This document shows positions 1-8,682 of a stretch of DNA of 28,651 bases, piece after piece. The stretch covers positions 1 to 28,651 of the forward strand of contig CAZNSG010000285.1 of the NCBI GenBank assembly GCA_964575715.1, written 5' to 3'. A program made the translations under genes and the position numbers. The first letter of the stretch is position 1. The number at the start of each line of letters is the position of its first letter. The notes beneath the pieces are model-generated. The model made no database searches and was not told the DNA's origin. It saw nothing but the letters and a program-made list of their open reading frames with translations. This stretch comes from PNAI01 sp964575715 (GTDB lineage Bacteria; Pseudomonadota; Alphaproteobacteria; Rhizobiales; Xanthobacteraceae).

Positions 1-1
1 G

Positions 2-1771
2 GTTTCGCGCTTTGGTCACGCGCTCGGCACGCCGAACTGGTGCGAGCCGGGCTTCGCCCAATGCTTTCATCCGCGCGTCAACACCTGCATCTTGACCTTT
101 GGCGATTTTCCCGTGTGCGACTTTACCGGCGAAACGCCGCCTGGATGCATGCTGTTTTGGGGACACAATCCCACTCTTTCGGGACCCGACGGGGAGACGC
201 GGTTCAACGTGCATGAAGCGCTCGCCCACAAGCCGAAAATCATCGTGGTCGATCCGCGACAGACCGAGCTTGCTGAAAAGGCGGATGTCTGGCTGCAGAT
301 CAGGCCAGGAGCCGATGACGCGCTCGCGCTCAGCATGCTCCATGTCTTGATCGAGGAGCGGCTCTACGACGAGCCATTCGTGCGCCGCTGGACCCACGGC
401 TTTGACGCGCTGGCGGAACGGGTCAAGCGACTGACTCCGGAATGGGCCGAGCCGATTACCTGGGTTGGGGCGGAGAAAATTCGCGCCGCGGCCCGGCTGT
501 TCGCGCTGACCCGGCCGGCGATGCTGGAATGGGGTTGTGCGATCGAGCACACACCGAAATGTATCCAGACTGTCCGGGCGGTATCGATGTTGCCGGCGCT
601 CACGGGGAATATCGACGTTCCGGGCGGCTGGGTGTTCGGCATGCACGGCATCGGCCGCTTCCCCAGCCTGATCGAGAATCTCAGCCCCGAGGCGAATGCT
701 AAACGGCTCGGCGCGGATCGTTTCAAGCTGTTGGGCGGAGAAGGCGCCGACCTGCCGGCTGCCCATATTCCGACGCTGTTGCAGGCCATGCGCGAGGGCA
801 AGCCTTATTGGGTCAAGGCATTCCTCATCTTTGGCAATAACACGCTCACGACCTATGCGAATGCTTCAAAGGTGCGCGAGGCGCTGATGAATCTCGATTT
901 CATCGTCTGCGCCGATCTGTTCATGACGCCGACGGCGGAATTGGCCGATATTGTGCTGCCGGCGGCGGCGTGGCCGGAACTCGATCAAATCGCAGGACTG
1001 CCGACGGTCGCCGCCAATGTCGTCCTTGCTCAGCAAAAGGCGGTGCAGATTGGCGAATGCAAGTCGGACGAGGAGATGTTTATCGAACTTGCACGCCGCA
1101 TGAAGCTTCCTGTGTGCACCGAACCGGTCCGGGACGTGCTCAATGCGCAGCTCAAGGCTGGCGGTCTCGATGTCACCTTCGATGAGCTCAAGGAACGCGG
1201 CTTTATCAAAATTCCAATCAAGTATCGTAAGTTCGAGGACGGCGGCTTTAACACTCCGACTGGCAAGATCGAACTCTATGCCACACAGTTCGAGCGGCTC
1301 GGTTACGACCCCCTGCCGTCCTATCAGGAACCGCCGGAAAGCCCGCTCGCCACTCCCGAGATCGCCAAGGACTATCCGTTGGTGCTGACCACGGGTGGCC
1401 GGATCTCGCAATTTTTCAATTCCGAACACCGGCAGATCGAGAATTTGCGCAAGGCGCATCGTTTCCCGATTGTGGAAGTTCATCCGCAAACCGCGGCGCG
1501 GTTCGGTATCGCCAATGGCGACTGGGTTTGGATCGAGACGCGGCGCGGGCGGATGCGCCAAAAAGCGAAGCTGACGAATGGGATCGATCCGCGCGTCATC
1601 CACGCGGAACATGGCTGGTGGTATCCGGAACAGCCGGGCCCCGAGTACGGCGTCTGGACATCGAATGTGAACCTGCTAACCGACAATCAGCCCCCTTACG
1701 ATCCGGCGATGGGGACCTATCAGCTGCGCGCGCTATTGTGCCGCATCGAGCACGCGCCGGAGCCGGTGTGA
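2..1771 (+). CDS. Molybdopterin oxidoreductase, DMSO reductase family, 5'-truncated by the window edge
   Basis: The reading frame is open from base 2, so the gene begins upstream; about 589 C-terminal residues are visible. The first in-frame ATG at 92 is internal, because the preceding codons already encode conserved family sequence (a GTPNWCEP stretch followed by a Cys that may be the Mo ligand). Visible family features are the WGHNP segment after the ligand loop, the VVDPRQTE segment of the pterin-binding fold, ADIVLPAAAWPE, and a C-terminal molybdopterin dinucleotide-binding domain with HGWW and a closing QLRALLCRIE. The N-terminal [4Fe-4S] motif and any Tat signal are outside the window. 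The family uses bis-MGD molybdenum; the substrate cannot be read from sequence. It is convergent with hcrB, 40 bp away, so it is adjacent to but not cotranscribed with the 4-hydroxybenzoyl-CoA reductase operon. Resemblance is to thiosulfate-reductase-like or acetylene-hydratase-like members; the family is sure, the role is not. Confidence 0.85.
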   Translation, partial: VSRFGHALGTPNWCEPGFAQCFHPRVNTCILTFGDFPVCDFTGETPPGCMLFWGHNPTLSGPDGETRFNVHEALAHKPKIIVVDPRQTELAEKADVWLQIRPGADDALALSMLHVLIEERLYDEPFVRRWTHGFDALAERVKRLTPEWAEPITWVGAEKIRAAARLFALTRPAMLEWGCAIEHTPKCIQTVRAVSMLPALTGNIDVPGGWVFGMHGIGRFPSLIENLSPEANAKRLGADRFKLLGGEGADLPAAHIPTLLQAMREGKPYWVKAFLIFGNNTLTTYANASKVREALMNLDFIVCADLFMTPTAELADIVLPAAAWPELDQIAGLPTVAANVVLAQQKAVQIGECKSDEEMFIELARRMKLPVCTEPVRDVLNAQLKAGGLDVTFDELKERGFIKIPIKYRKFEDGGFNTPTGKIELYATQFERLGYDPLPSYQEPPESPLATPEIAKDYPLVLTTGGRISQFFNSEHRQIENLRKAHRFPIVEVHPQTAARFGIANGDWVWIETRRGRMRQKAKLTNGIDPRVIHAEHGWWYPEQPGPEYGVWTSNVNLLTDNQPPYDPAMGTYQLRALLCRIEHAPEPV

Positions 1772-1811
1772 CGCAATCCGGCCAAGTACCAGGGCGCAAT
1801 CACGCTTCTGT

Positions 1812-2795
1812 TCAAACTTCGTTGCTGGCAAATAGCGTCGCCGTCAAACGGCGAGCCAATGCGGCGGCTGCGAGGCGGCGATAATGCGCGGACGCAATCG
1901 TGGTGCGCATCGGCTGCACCTGCTTCTGCACTAGCCGGTCGATTTCTTGCAAAACCTGCTCATCAATCGGGCGGCCAACGATGGCGTCAGTTCCGGCGAG
2001 AACGAATGGCCGCGAGTTGGTTCCGGTAAGGCCGATGCGCAGGAAATTTACCACGCCGTCGGCCGCCGCGAGCGCCACGGCAACGCCCGCCAGCGGAAAA
2101 TCAATCGCCCCACGCACACGAATCTTGGCATAGGCCGAGGGCGGCGGCCGCGCGGGCAGAATCACCGCCACCACGAGCTCGTCTTCGGCCAGCGCCAGGT
2201 GCGCGCGACCGTCCTCGATATACAAGTCACCGAGCGGAATTCGCCGGCGCCCTGAGGAATTTGCAATCTCTACCTCCGCACCCAGTGCCAACAATGCCGG
2301 GGCAAGATCGCCGGTGAAGGCCGCGTGGCAGCGTTGCCCCTGCGGCGCAACGTGGCAGATGTCGCCGCCATGCTTCAAACAGAACTTGTTGGCGCTGCGC
2401 CACCATTCGCTTTGATTGTAAAAGATGCAACGGGTATCAAGGCAGAGATTGCCGCCGACTGTTCCCATTGCGCGGTGGCCGGGGCCGGCGATCTGTTCGG
2501 AGGCTGCCGCGACCGCGCGATAATGCGCCGCAATTTTCGCGTGGCGCGCGAGCGCCGCGATCGAGACCCCGGCTCCAATGCGCAATCCGACATCGCTGTT
2601 TTCTATCGCGCTCATTTCGTCGATGCCGGAAAGATCGATCAAGGCATTGGGTGCCTTGATGCCGCGTCGCATGTTCACCACAAGATCGGTGCCGCCAGCT
2701 ATGAATAGACTGTCAGGTTGGGTGCGCCGCGCCACAATGGCGTCGCTTACATTGCGCGGATGCGTAATATGGAGGTCGTGCATGCCCGCGGTCAT
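1812..2795 (-). CDS. hcrB: 4-hydroxybenzoyl-CoA reductase, FAD and [4Fe-4S] (beta) subunit
   Basis: Medium subunit (327 aa) of the xanthine oxidase-family enzyme that reductively removes the para-hydroxyl of 4-hydroxybenzoyl-CoA to give benzoyl-CoA. The FAD fold shows AGGTDL (about 33-38) and TVGGN (about 112-116). After it comes an insertion with Cys123, Cys139, Cys147 and Cys156. These spacings (15, 7 and 8 residues between cysteines) are, as I recall, those of Thauera aromatica HcrB, where they bind an additional [4Fe-4S] cluster that distinguishes this enzyme from ordinary CO or xanthine dehydrogenase medium subunits. It is the last gene of the hcrC-hcrA-hcrB operon, and its start overlaps the hcrA stop in ATGA. 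In R. palustris the equivalent is hbaD. Confidence 0.93.
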   Translation of the reverse strand: MTAGMHDLHITHPRNVSDAIVARRTQPDSLFIAGGTDLVVNMRRGIKAPNALIDLSGIDEMSAIENSDVGLRIGAGVSIAALARHAKIAAHYRAVAAASEQIAGPGHRAMGTVGGNLCLDTRCIFYNQSEWWRSANKFCLKHGGDICHVAPQGQRCHAAFTGDLAPALLALGAEVEIANSSGRRRIPLGDLYIEDGRAHLALAEDELVVAVILPARPPPSAYAKIRVRGAIDFPLAGVAVALAAADGVVNFLRIGLTGTNSRPFVLAGTDAIVGRPIDEQVLQEIDRLVQKQVQPMRTTIASAHYRRLAAAALARRLTATLFASNEV

Positions 2796-5122
2796 GATGC
2801 AACTCTTCGGGTGGCCGCGCGCCGGGCCTGGCGGCGCTGCTCGACGAGTGCCTCCATCACACGATCTGGCGTCGCGGGCAATTCGGCCAAATCAACACCG
2901 ATGGCGTTGGCGACGGCGTTGACAAGTGCCGGCGGGAATCCTGCCAGCGCGCCCTCGCTTGCCTCCTTGGCGCCGAACGGTCCATACGGATCGCGACTCT
3001 CCACGATGTGAACTTCGATCGGCGGCGACTCCGCGATCGTCGGTACGCGATATTCCAGCAGGCTGGCGTGAACCGGCAGGCCCTCGACATAGCTGGTTTC
3101 CTCGCTGAGCGCCTGTCCCATGCCCATCCAGACCGATCCTTCGATCTGCCCCTCAACCGCCAGCGGATTGATGGCGCGACCGCAGTCGAGTGCGGCCCAA
3201 ACCTGGTCGACTGTGATGATGCCGGTCGCTTCATCGACGCTCACCTCCACGACCTGAGCGGCATAGCTAAAGCCCATCGTCGAGCCCACGGCGCCACCCC
3301 GATGCTTGCCACCCTGTGCATCGGGGGGACAGGTGAACGTTCCCGATACCGTGATCGGCCCGCGATCGACGAGTGCCGCCTTGACGACCTCAGCGAAGGA
3401 AAGGCTCGCTTGTCCGCCGGATCCAACCCGGAATGTTTCACCCGAGCACTCGATATCTTCGGCGCGCGCCTCCAGCTTGTGCGCCGCCGCTTCGACGAGG
3501 ATTGCCATGAGCTTTTTGGCGCTATCGATTGCTGCATTGCCGACCATGAACGTGATGCGTGAGGAATAGGCACCGTTGTCCTTGGGCGTCACCGCGCTGT
3601 CGCCTGCTATGACGCGAATGCGTTGCAGTGAGATACCCAGCGTTTCCGCCACCGCGATGGCAACCATGGTGGAGGAACCTTGGCCGATGTCCGCCGCGCC
3701 GGTCAGCGCCGTAATGCCGCCGTCGAAATCGAGCCTTAGATTCACGACGGCGTGCGGCTCGCCCGTCCAATGGATCGGTTTTGCGGCACCGCTGACGTAG
3801 TGCGAACAAGCCATGCCAAGACCCTTGCAGCGCGGAAGCTTTCCGAGGCGCTGCGCCCATCCGCTCGCACGCTCTACGGCCGTGAGGCATTCGCCGAGCC
3901 CATAACTGTTCACCATGAGATCGTTCGCAGTACGAGTGGGCGCGCGCAGCAGGTTGGCGCGGCGAACAAAGAACGGATCGAGCTTAAGTTCGCGCGCCAT
4001 GCGATCAAGCAGGCACTCGAATGCATGACGCGTATCGACCGAGCCGTGGCCGCGCATGGCCCCGCACGGCGGTAGATTGGCGTAAACCCGATACCCATCG
4101 TATTTGATCGCCGGAATGTCATATAGACCCTGCAACAGGGCGCCGGCATAAAGGATCGTGACGATGCCGTAGCCGGCATATGCGCCGCCGCGCTGGATCA
4201 CCTCGCATTCGCAGGCGGTGATGCGTCCATCCCTGCGCATGCCAAGCTTGAGCTTGATGTCTGTCTGCGGACGCGCGCGATGGGTCAAGAAATTTTCTTC
4301 GCGCGTGAGCTTCATCATCACCTTTCCCGAAGCGGCGCGCGCCAGCAGCGCTGTAATGATTTCGAAGTTCAGAACTTCGACCCGCGCCCCGAAGCCGCCT
4401 CCGATGAAGGGCTTCACAATCCGAATTCGGGAGGTGTCCATTTCCAGGCACCGTGCCAGCATCAAATGCAAGTAATAGCCGACCTGCGAAACGCTTTGCA
4501 TTGTGAGGCGCTGGTTGACCGGATCGTAGTCTGCCAAACATGCATGCGGCTCGAGCTGCGCATGATTGACCTCCGCGCAACTGAATCGTTGCTCACGAAC
4601 GAGATCCGCCACGGCGAAGCCTTGACTCAGATCACCGAACTCGTTGTGAACCTCGCGCTCGAGATTGCCGGGCTTGTTAGCGTGCAGCAGCGTGGCGTTC
4701 GGGGCGCGGGTGTCCGCGGAGGTGTAATAGGCGGGAAGCTCATGCACTTCGAATTCGATCAGCTTGAGTGCGCGCTCCGCGGTCTCGGCGTCAGCCGCCG
4801 CGATGGCTGCGACCGGTTCTCCACGGTAGCGCACACGTTCGCGTGCCAATGGATATTCATTCATGGCGACCGGCAAGACACCGTAGGTGTAGGGGCAATC
4901 ATCGCCGGTCACGACCGCCAAGACGCCCGCTAAGGCACGTGCCTTGGAGACATCGAGCCGAACAATTTGGCCGTGACTGACCGGGCTGCGAAATATGCGC
5001 CCGACCAGCGCGTCGGCGTGCTCGAGATCGGCAGTATAGCGCGCACGCCCGGTGACCTTATCGATGCCGTCGATCAACGGCACACCAGGACGTCGTGTGC
5101 GGCCATTCGGACCCGCGGTCAT
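2792..5122 (-). CDS. hcrA: 4-hydroxybenzoyl-CoA reductase, molybdenum-binding (alpha) subunit
   Basis: Large subunit (776 aa, the usual size for this family) that carries the molybdopterin cytosine dinucleotide cofactor and the active site. The N-terminal hammerhead domain spans about residues 15-125. The Mo-binding domains include GGGFGARVE (241-249) and PPCGAMRGHG (351-360). Near the C-terminus a GAKE motif puts a glutamate at about 720, where xanthine oxidase relatives have the active-site Glu. The start ATG overlaps the hcrC stop in ATGA and the stop overlaps the hcrB start in ATGA, so the three subunits should be translationally coupled. The order small-large-medium matches R. palustris hbaBCD (this gene equals hbaC). 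Assignment to 4-hydroxybenzoyl-CoA rather than another xanthine dehydrogenase-family substrate rests mainly on the hcrB cysteine insertion and the neighbouring ligase. Confidence 0.9.
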   Translation of the reverse strand: MTAGPNGRTRRPGVPLIDGIDKVTGRARYTADLEHADALVGRIFRSPVSHGQIVRLDVSKARALAGVLAVVTGDDCPYTYGVLPVAMNEYPLARERVRYRGEPVAAIAAADAETAERALKLIEFEVHELPAYYTSADTRAPNATLLHANKPGNLEREVHNEFGDLSQGFAVADLVREQRFSCAEVNHAQLEPHACLADYDPVNQRLTMQSVSQVGYYLHLMLARCLEMDTSRIRIVKPFIGGGFGARVEVLNFEIITALLARAASGKVMMKLTREENFLTHRARPQTDIKLKLGMRRDGRITACECEVIQRGGAYAGYGIVTILYAGALLQGLYDIPAIKYDGYRVYANLPPCGAMRGHGSVDTRHAFECLLDRMARELKLDPFFVRRANLLRAPTRTANDLMVNSYGLGECLTAVERASGWAQRLGKLPRCKGLGMACSHYVSGAAKPIHWTGEPHAVVNLRLDFDGGITALTGAADIGQGSSTMVAIAVAETLGISLQRIRVIAGDSAVTPKDNGAYSSRITFMVGNAAIDSAKKLMAILVEAAAHKLEARAEDIECSGETFRVGSGGQASLSFAEVVKAALVDRGPITVSGTFTCPPDAQGGKHRGGAVGSTMGFSYAAQVVEVSVDEATGIITVDQVWAALDCGRAINPLAVEGQIEGSVWMGMGQALSEETSYVEGLPVHASLLEYRVPTIAESPPIEVHIVESRDPYGPFGAKEASEGALAGFPPALVNAVANAIGVDLAELPATPDRVMEALVEQRRQARRAATRRVAS

Positions 5123-5610
5123 GCCGGCAACTCCGCAGCGGATTTGACGGATTCGATAATCTTCACATAACCGGTGCAGCGACAGAGGTTGCCGGAGAGC
5201 GCCGTGCGGATCTCCTGATCGCTCGGATTCGGATTTCGCCGCAACAGCGCTTCAGCCGCAAGGATCATTCCAGGGGTGCAGAAGCCGCACTGAGTGCCCA
5301 GTTTTTCATGGAACGCGATCTGCAAACGGCTCGGGCGCCCCTGTCGAGCAAGACCTTCAATGGTCTCGATGGAGCGTCCATCGCAGCGAATAGCAAACAT
5401 AACGCAGGAGGGCAGCGCCTCACCGTCCACCAGAACCGTGCACGCGCCGCATTCGCCCCCGTCGCATCCGGTTTTCACTCCCGTTAGGCGCGCGACGTCA
5501 CGTAGGTAATCGACGAGCAATTGATTCTCGGCCACGGCGTCTTCGCGCCACCGCCCGTTGAGTTTCAGTCTGAGCGGCCGCTTGCTGGGTCGCGGGTTTT
5601 CGGTCTGCAT
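5119..5610 (-). CDS. hcrC: 4-hydroxybenzoyl-CoA reductase, [2Fe-2S] (gamma) subunit
   Basis: Small iron-sulfur subunit (163 aa) that passes electrons to the Mo site. The N-terminal plant ferredoxin-type cluster is bound by Cys49, Cys54, Cys57 and Cys69 (CDGGECGAC). The C-terminal four-helix cluster is bound by Cys108, Cys111, Cys143 and Cys145 (CGFC and CRC). The frame can extend to a TTG at 5631, but the ATG at 5610 is preferred: it has a CAGG ribosome-binding site seven bases upstream and family members begin close to this point. First gene of the operon; equals hbaB of R. palustris. An FNR/CRP-type site lies about 67 bp upstream of this ATG. Confidence 0.92.
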   Translation of the reverse strand: MQTENPRPSKRPLRLKLNGRWREDAVAENQLLVDYLRDVARLTGVKTGCDGGECGACTVLVDGEALPSCVMFAIRCDGRSIETIEGLARQGRPSRLQIAFHEKLGTQCGFCTPGMILAAEALLRRNPNPSDQEIRTALSGNLCRCTGYVKIIESVKSAAELPA

Positions 5611-5670
5611 AAACGAGCCTGCCGCCAACAAAAGGGCAGAATAATTGGCCTCGTTAAGACCAATGGTGCC

Positions 5671-5684
5671 ATGACATAAATCAA
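5671..5684 (-). promoter_or_regulatory. Candidate FNR/CRP-family (HbaR/AadR-type) operator for hcrCAB
   Basis: The plus strand reads ATGACATAAATCAA, matching 8 of 10 fixed positions of the FNR consensus TTGAT-N4-ATCAA. Its centre (5677.5) is about 41 bases before a point near 5636. On the minus strand an AATTAT -10-like hexamer (5646-5641) fits a start there, which gives class II activator geometry and a short leader before the hcrC ATG at 5610. In R. palustris, 4-hydroxybenzoate genes are controlled by the CRP/FNR-family proteins HbaR and AadR. No regulator gene is in the window, so the protein that binds is inferred. Confidence 0.5.
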
Positions 5685-5777
5685 GTCGGCCAACCCCAAG
5701 GATGTGCCGTCAATCTGGGGCCGGTGCAATTTCCTGCAAACGCCAAATAGGCTTTGTGTCGCGGTGTGTCCGTGGAC

Positions 5778-5791
5778 CTGACATATGTCAA
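5778..5791 (+). promoter_or_regulatory. Candidate FNR/CRP-family operator for the ligase operon
   Basis: CTGACATATGTCAA contains the perfect 12-bp palindrome TGACATATGTCA and resembles TTGAC-N4-GTCAA, a variant FNR/CRP-family box. Its centre (5784.5) lies about 66 bp before the ligase ATG. A weak -10-like AATGAT at 5817-5822 would place transcription start near 5826-5829, about 41-44 bases from the centre. Together with the site at 5671 this suggests that both divergent operons answer to the same low-oxygen or effector-sensing activator. Confidence 0.55.
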
Positions 5792-5850
5792 GGACCGCAA
5801 CTCCATTCTGGGCGCAAATGATCGTCCCAATTTCTTAGGGGCGCCGACGG

Positions 5851-7437
5851 ATGACCGCCCTTCGCGACTATAATGCTGCTGTTGATTTCGTGGATCGCAA
5901 CGTCGCCGAAGGCCGCGGCGCGAGGACCGCGTTTATCGATCCGTCGCGAAACATCACATATTCCGAATTGCGTGATGCCGCCGCACGTATCGGCCCCATG
6001 CTGGCGCGCTTGGGCATCGAGCCGGAGAATCGGGTTGCCTTCGTTCTGCTCGACACGGTCGATTTTCCAATCCTGTTCTGGGGAGCAATCCGCGCCGGCG
6101 TCATCCCGGTGCTGCTCAATACCCGGCTCACGGCCGATCAATACCGCTACTTGCTCGAAGATTCGCGGGCAAAGGCAGTGTTCGTATCAACGGCGCTGCT
6201 GCCGGTGGTGCAGGAGGCGGCCAAGGAGTTGCCGACTCTGAAGGCCATTGTGGTCGTTGGCGGGAGTCCAAATTCTGTGATGCGGCTCGACACGCTGCTG
6301 GCGGCGGAAAATGAAGGCTCCGCGCCCGCCAGAACATGCGCGGATGAGATTGCCTATTGGCTCTATTCGTCGGGCACCACCGGCGCGCCAAAGGGCGTCA
6401 TGCACGTCCACTCAAGTCCAATGATGATGGCGCGGAGCGCCGGTCAAGACCGCATCGGAATTTGCGAAGACGACGTCATTTTCTCCGCGGCCAAGCTGTT
6501 TTTCTCCTATGGCCTCGGTAATGCAATCATCTGCCCGATGTCGGTTGGAGCGAGCTCGGTACTCTACCCCGAGCGCCCGACGCCGCAGACGGTTTTCGAG
6601 ACCCTGCGCGGGTACCAGCCGACGATGTTTTATGCGGTTCCGACCCTTTATGCGGCCATGCTCGCCGATCCTGAATGCGCTTTAGCGAACGGCTTTGGCC
6701 GACTGAGGTTGTGCTTCTCGGCGGGCGAACCGCTTCCGGCGCATGTCGGCACAGCTTGGAAGGAGCGTTTCGGCCTCGACATCGTCAATGGCGTCGGCTC
6801 AACCGAGATGGGCCATCTCTATCTGACGAACCTTCCGCACGCGGTCGAGTACGGTACCGCCGGTCTGCCGGTGCAGGGTTACGATTTGAAACTGGTGGAT
6901 GAAAGCGGGGGCGAGGTTGGCGACGATGAAATCGGCGAACTTTTGGTCAGGGGTCAATCGGCGGCCGCGGGATATTGGAACCAGCGGGAAAAGTCGCGCC
7001 GAACTTTTGTGGGTGAATGGACGCGCACCGGCGACAAATATGTGCGTCGTCCCGATGGAGTCTACATCTACTGTGGCCGCACCGACGATATGTTCAAGGT
7101 CAGCGGCATCTGGGTATCTCCTTTCGAGGTCGAAGCGGCGCTGATTGCGCATCCCAGCGTTCTCGAAGCGGCCGTCGTTCCTGCCGAGGACGGCAATGGT
7201 CTGATCAAGCCGAAAGCTTTTGTCGTGCTCAAGGACCGGCGCGCGGACCGGCTGAGCCGGGCCCTGCACGAGGAGCTCAAGGTCCATGTCAAGCGCACTA
7301 TCGGCCCCTGGAAATATCCTCGTTGGATCGAATTTGTCGACGACTTACCGAAGACGGCAAGTGGAAAGATTCAACGTTTCATGCTGCGGGCAAAGGAAAC
7401 TTCCCAAGATTTCAAAACCAACGGCGGGAAAGGTTGA
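5851..7437 (+). CDS. hbaA: 4-hydroxybenzoate/benzoate--CoA ligase (HbaA type)
   Basis: Adenylate-forming enzyme (528 aa) of the benzoate-CoA ligase family. It activates 4-hydroxybenzoate or benzoate with ATP and CoA, which supplies the substrate of the divergent reductase. The P-loop-like YSSGTTGAPKG is at 172-182, the GSTE/GVGST adenylation motif is in the middle, YCGRTDDMFKVSG comes before the C-terminal lid, and PKTASGKIQR supplies the catalytic Lys at about 506. The N-terminus (RDYNAAVDFVDRNVAEGRG) agrees with my memory of R. palustris HbaA more than BadA. A start at 5851 is supported by AGGGG about nine bases upstream. It is first of five genes on this strand; the next begins three bases after its stop. 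Exact acid preference is inferred. Confidence 0.87.
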   Translation: MTALRDYNAAVDFVDRNVAEGRGARTAFIDPSRNITYSELRDAAARIGPMLARLGIEPENRVAFVLLDTVDFPILFWGAIRAGVIPVLLNTRLTADQYRYLLEDSRAKAVFVSTALLPVVQEAAKELPTLKAIVVVGGSPNSVMRLDTLLAAENEGSAPARTCADEIAYWLYSSGTTGAPKGVMHVHSSPMMMARSAGQDRIGICEDDVIFSAAKLFFSYGLGNAIICPMSVGASSVLYPERPTPQTVFETLRGYQPTMFYAVPTLYAAMLADPECALANGFGRLRLCFSAGEPLPAHVGTAWKERFGLDIVNGVGSTEMGHLYLTNLPHAVEYGTAGLPVQGYDLKLVDESGGEVGDDEIGELLVRGQSAAAGYWNQREKSRRTFVGEWTRTGDKYVRRPDGVYIYCGRTDDMFKVSGIWVSPFEVEAALIAHPSVLEAAVVPAEDGNGLIKPKAFVVLKDRRADRLSRALHEELKVHVKRTIGPWKYPRWIEFVDDLPKTASGKIQRFMLRAKETSQDFKTNGGKG

Positions 7438-7440
7438 CGG

Positions 7441-8634
7441 ATGCTGGAGCTCGCGCATCTCGCTTGGCCATTCTTCGATGAGTCGCATCGGCGCTTTGCG
7501 CCGGCTCTTGCCCAATGGGCGGCGCTAGAGGTTGCGCCACATATCAATCGCTCCGACGTTGATCGGAGCTGCCGTGCTCTGGTACGTGCGCTAGGAGAAG
7601 CCGGTTGGCTCAAGGCCGTGGTTCCGGCGGCCTACGGCGGATTGTCCGAACAACTCGATGTCCGGACACTTTGTCTTGCGCGCGAGATTTTGGCCTGGAA
7701 TGACAGTCTCGCGGACTTCGCGTTTGCCATGCAGGGGCTTGGCACCGGCTCCATATCGCTTTTTGGTACCGATGAGCTGAAAGCAAAGTATCTGCCGCCG
7801 GTACGCGATGGCCGCCATATCGCAGCGTTTGCACTTTCCGAGCCCGAAGCCGGATCAGACGTAAGCGCGCTCACGACCACTGCAGCAAAGGACGGTCGAG
7901 ATCATGTACGGCTCGACGGCGTCAAGACTTGGATATCGAACGGCGGAATTGCGGATCACTACGTGGTATTTGCGCGAACCGGCGAGGGGGCAGGCGCGAA
8001 GGGATTGTCTGCATTCGTGGTCGATGCCGATACGCCGGGACTCTCGATTGCTGGGCGAATCGAGGTCATCGCGCCGCACCCGCTGGCGACGCTGCGCTTT
8101 ACCGCCTGCCGCGTGCCAATGGCAAATCGACTCGGCGCGTCGGGGGAGGGATTCAAGGTGGCGATGGCCACGCTCGACATATTTCGATCAACCGTCGCTG
8201 CGGCCGCGCTCGGTCTTGCGCGACGCGGATTTGACGAAGCCATCGATCGCGCCACCACGCGTGAGCTATTCGGCGCCCCGCTTGCCGCTCTGCAATTGAC
8301 GCAAGCTTCAATCGCCGACAGCGCGAGCGAAATCGACGCGGCGGCGCTGCTGGTCTATCGCGCGGCTTGGACCAAGGATCGCGGCGCTGCGCGCATTACG
8401 CGGGAATCGTCGACGGCAAAAATGTTCGCCACGGAAATCGCACAACGCGTGATTGATCGCGCAGTGCAAATCTTCGGCGGGCATGGTGTGCGTGTCGGCG
8501 TCAAGGTCGAAGCGCTGTATCGCGAGATTCGCGCGCTCCGCATCTACGAAGGCGCCACCGAGGTGCAGAAGATCGTCATTGCGCGCGAAATACTGAAGGC
8601 GCGCGACTTCAAACAGCAGCAGGCCGCCGAATAG
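7441..8634 (+). CDS. Acyl-CoA dehydrogenase, possibly cyclic acyl-CoA specific (AliB-like role)
   Basis: FAD flavoenzyme (397 aa) that introduces a double bond alpha-beta to a CoA thioester. The signature FALSEPEAGSDVSAL (about 130-144) contacts FAD and substrate. IYEGATEVQ near the end carries the probable catalytic base Glu370, in the MCAD-like position. The length is typical of the soluble acyl-CoA dehydrogenase family. It follows hbaA by three bases. In a cluster with a BadH-like dehydrogenase it could act as cyclohexanecarboxyl-CoA dehydrogenase (AliB role), but a side-chain beta-oxidation role on aryl-alkanoyl-CoA is equally compatible with the sequence. Confidence 0.88.
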   Translation: MLELAHLAWPFFDESHRRFAPALAQWAALEVAPHINRSDVDRSCRALVRALGEAGWLKAVVPAAYGGLSEQLDVRTLCLAREILAWNDSLADFAFAMQGLGTGSISLFGTDELKAKYLPPVRDGRHIAAFALSEPEAGSDVSALTTTAAKDGRDHVRLDGVKTWISNGGIADHYVVFARTGEGAGAKGLSAFVVDADTPGLSIAGRIEVIAPHPLATLRFTACRVPMANRLGASGEGFKVAMATLDIFRSTVAAAALGLARRGFDEAIDRATTRELFGAPLAALQLTQASIADSASEIDAAALLVYRAAWTKDRGAARITRESSTAKMFATEIAQRVIDRAVQIFGGHGVRVGVKVEALYREIRALRIYEGATEVQKIVIAREILKARDFKQQQAAE

Positions 8635-8682
8635 GACGACGATGATCCTCACAGAAGAACACCAAGAGCAAAGGTTGCAATC

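Noticed and set aside
5851..7437. Calling the ligase aliA (cyclohexanecarboxylate-CoA ligase)
   Set aside because: N-terminus and overall pattern fit the benzoate/4-hydroxybenzoate ligase family better, and it is divergent from the hydroxybenzoyl-CoA reductase operon.
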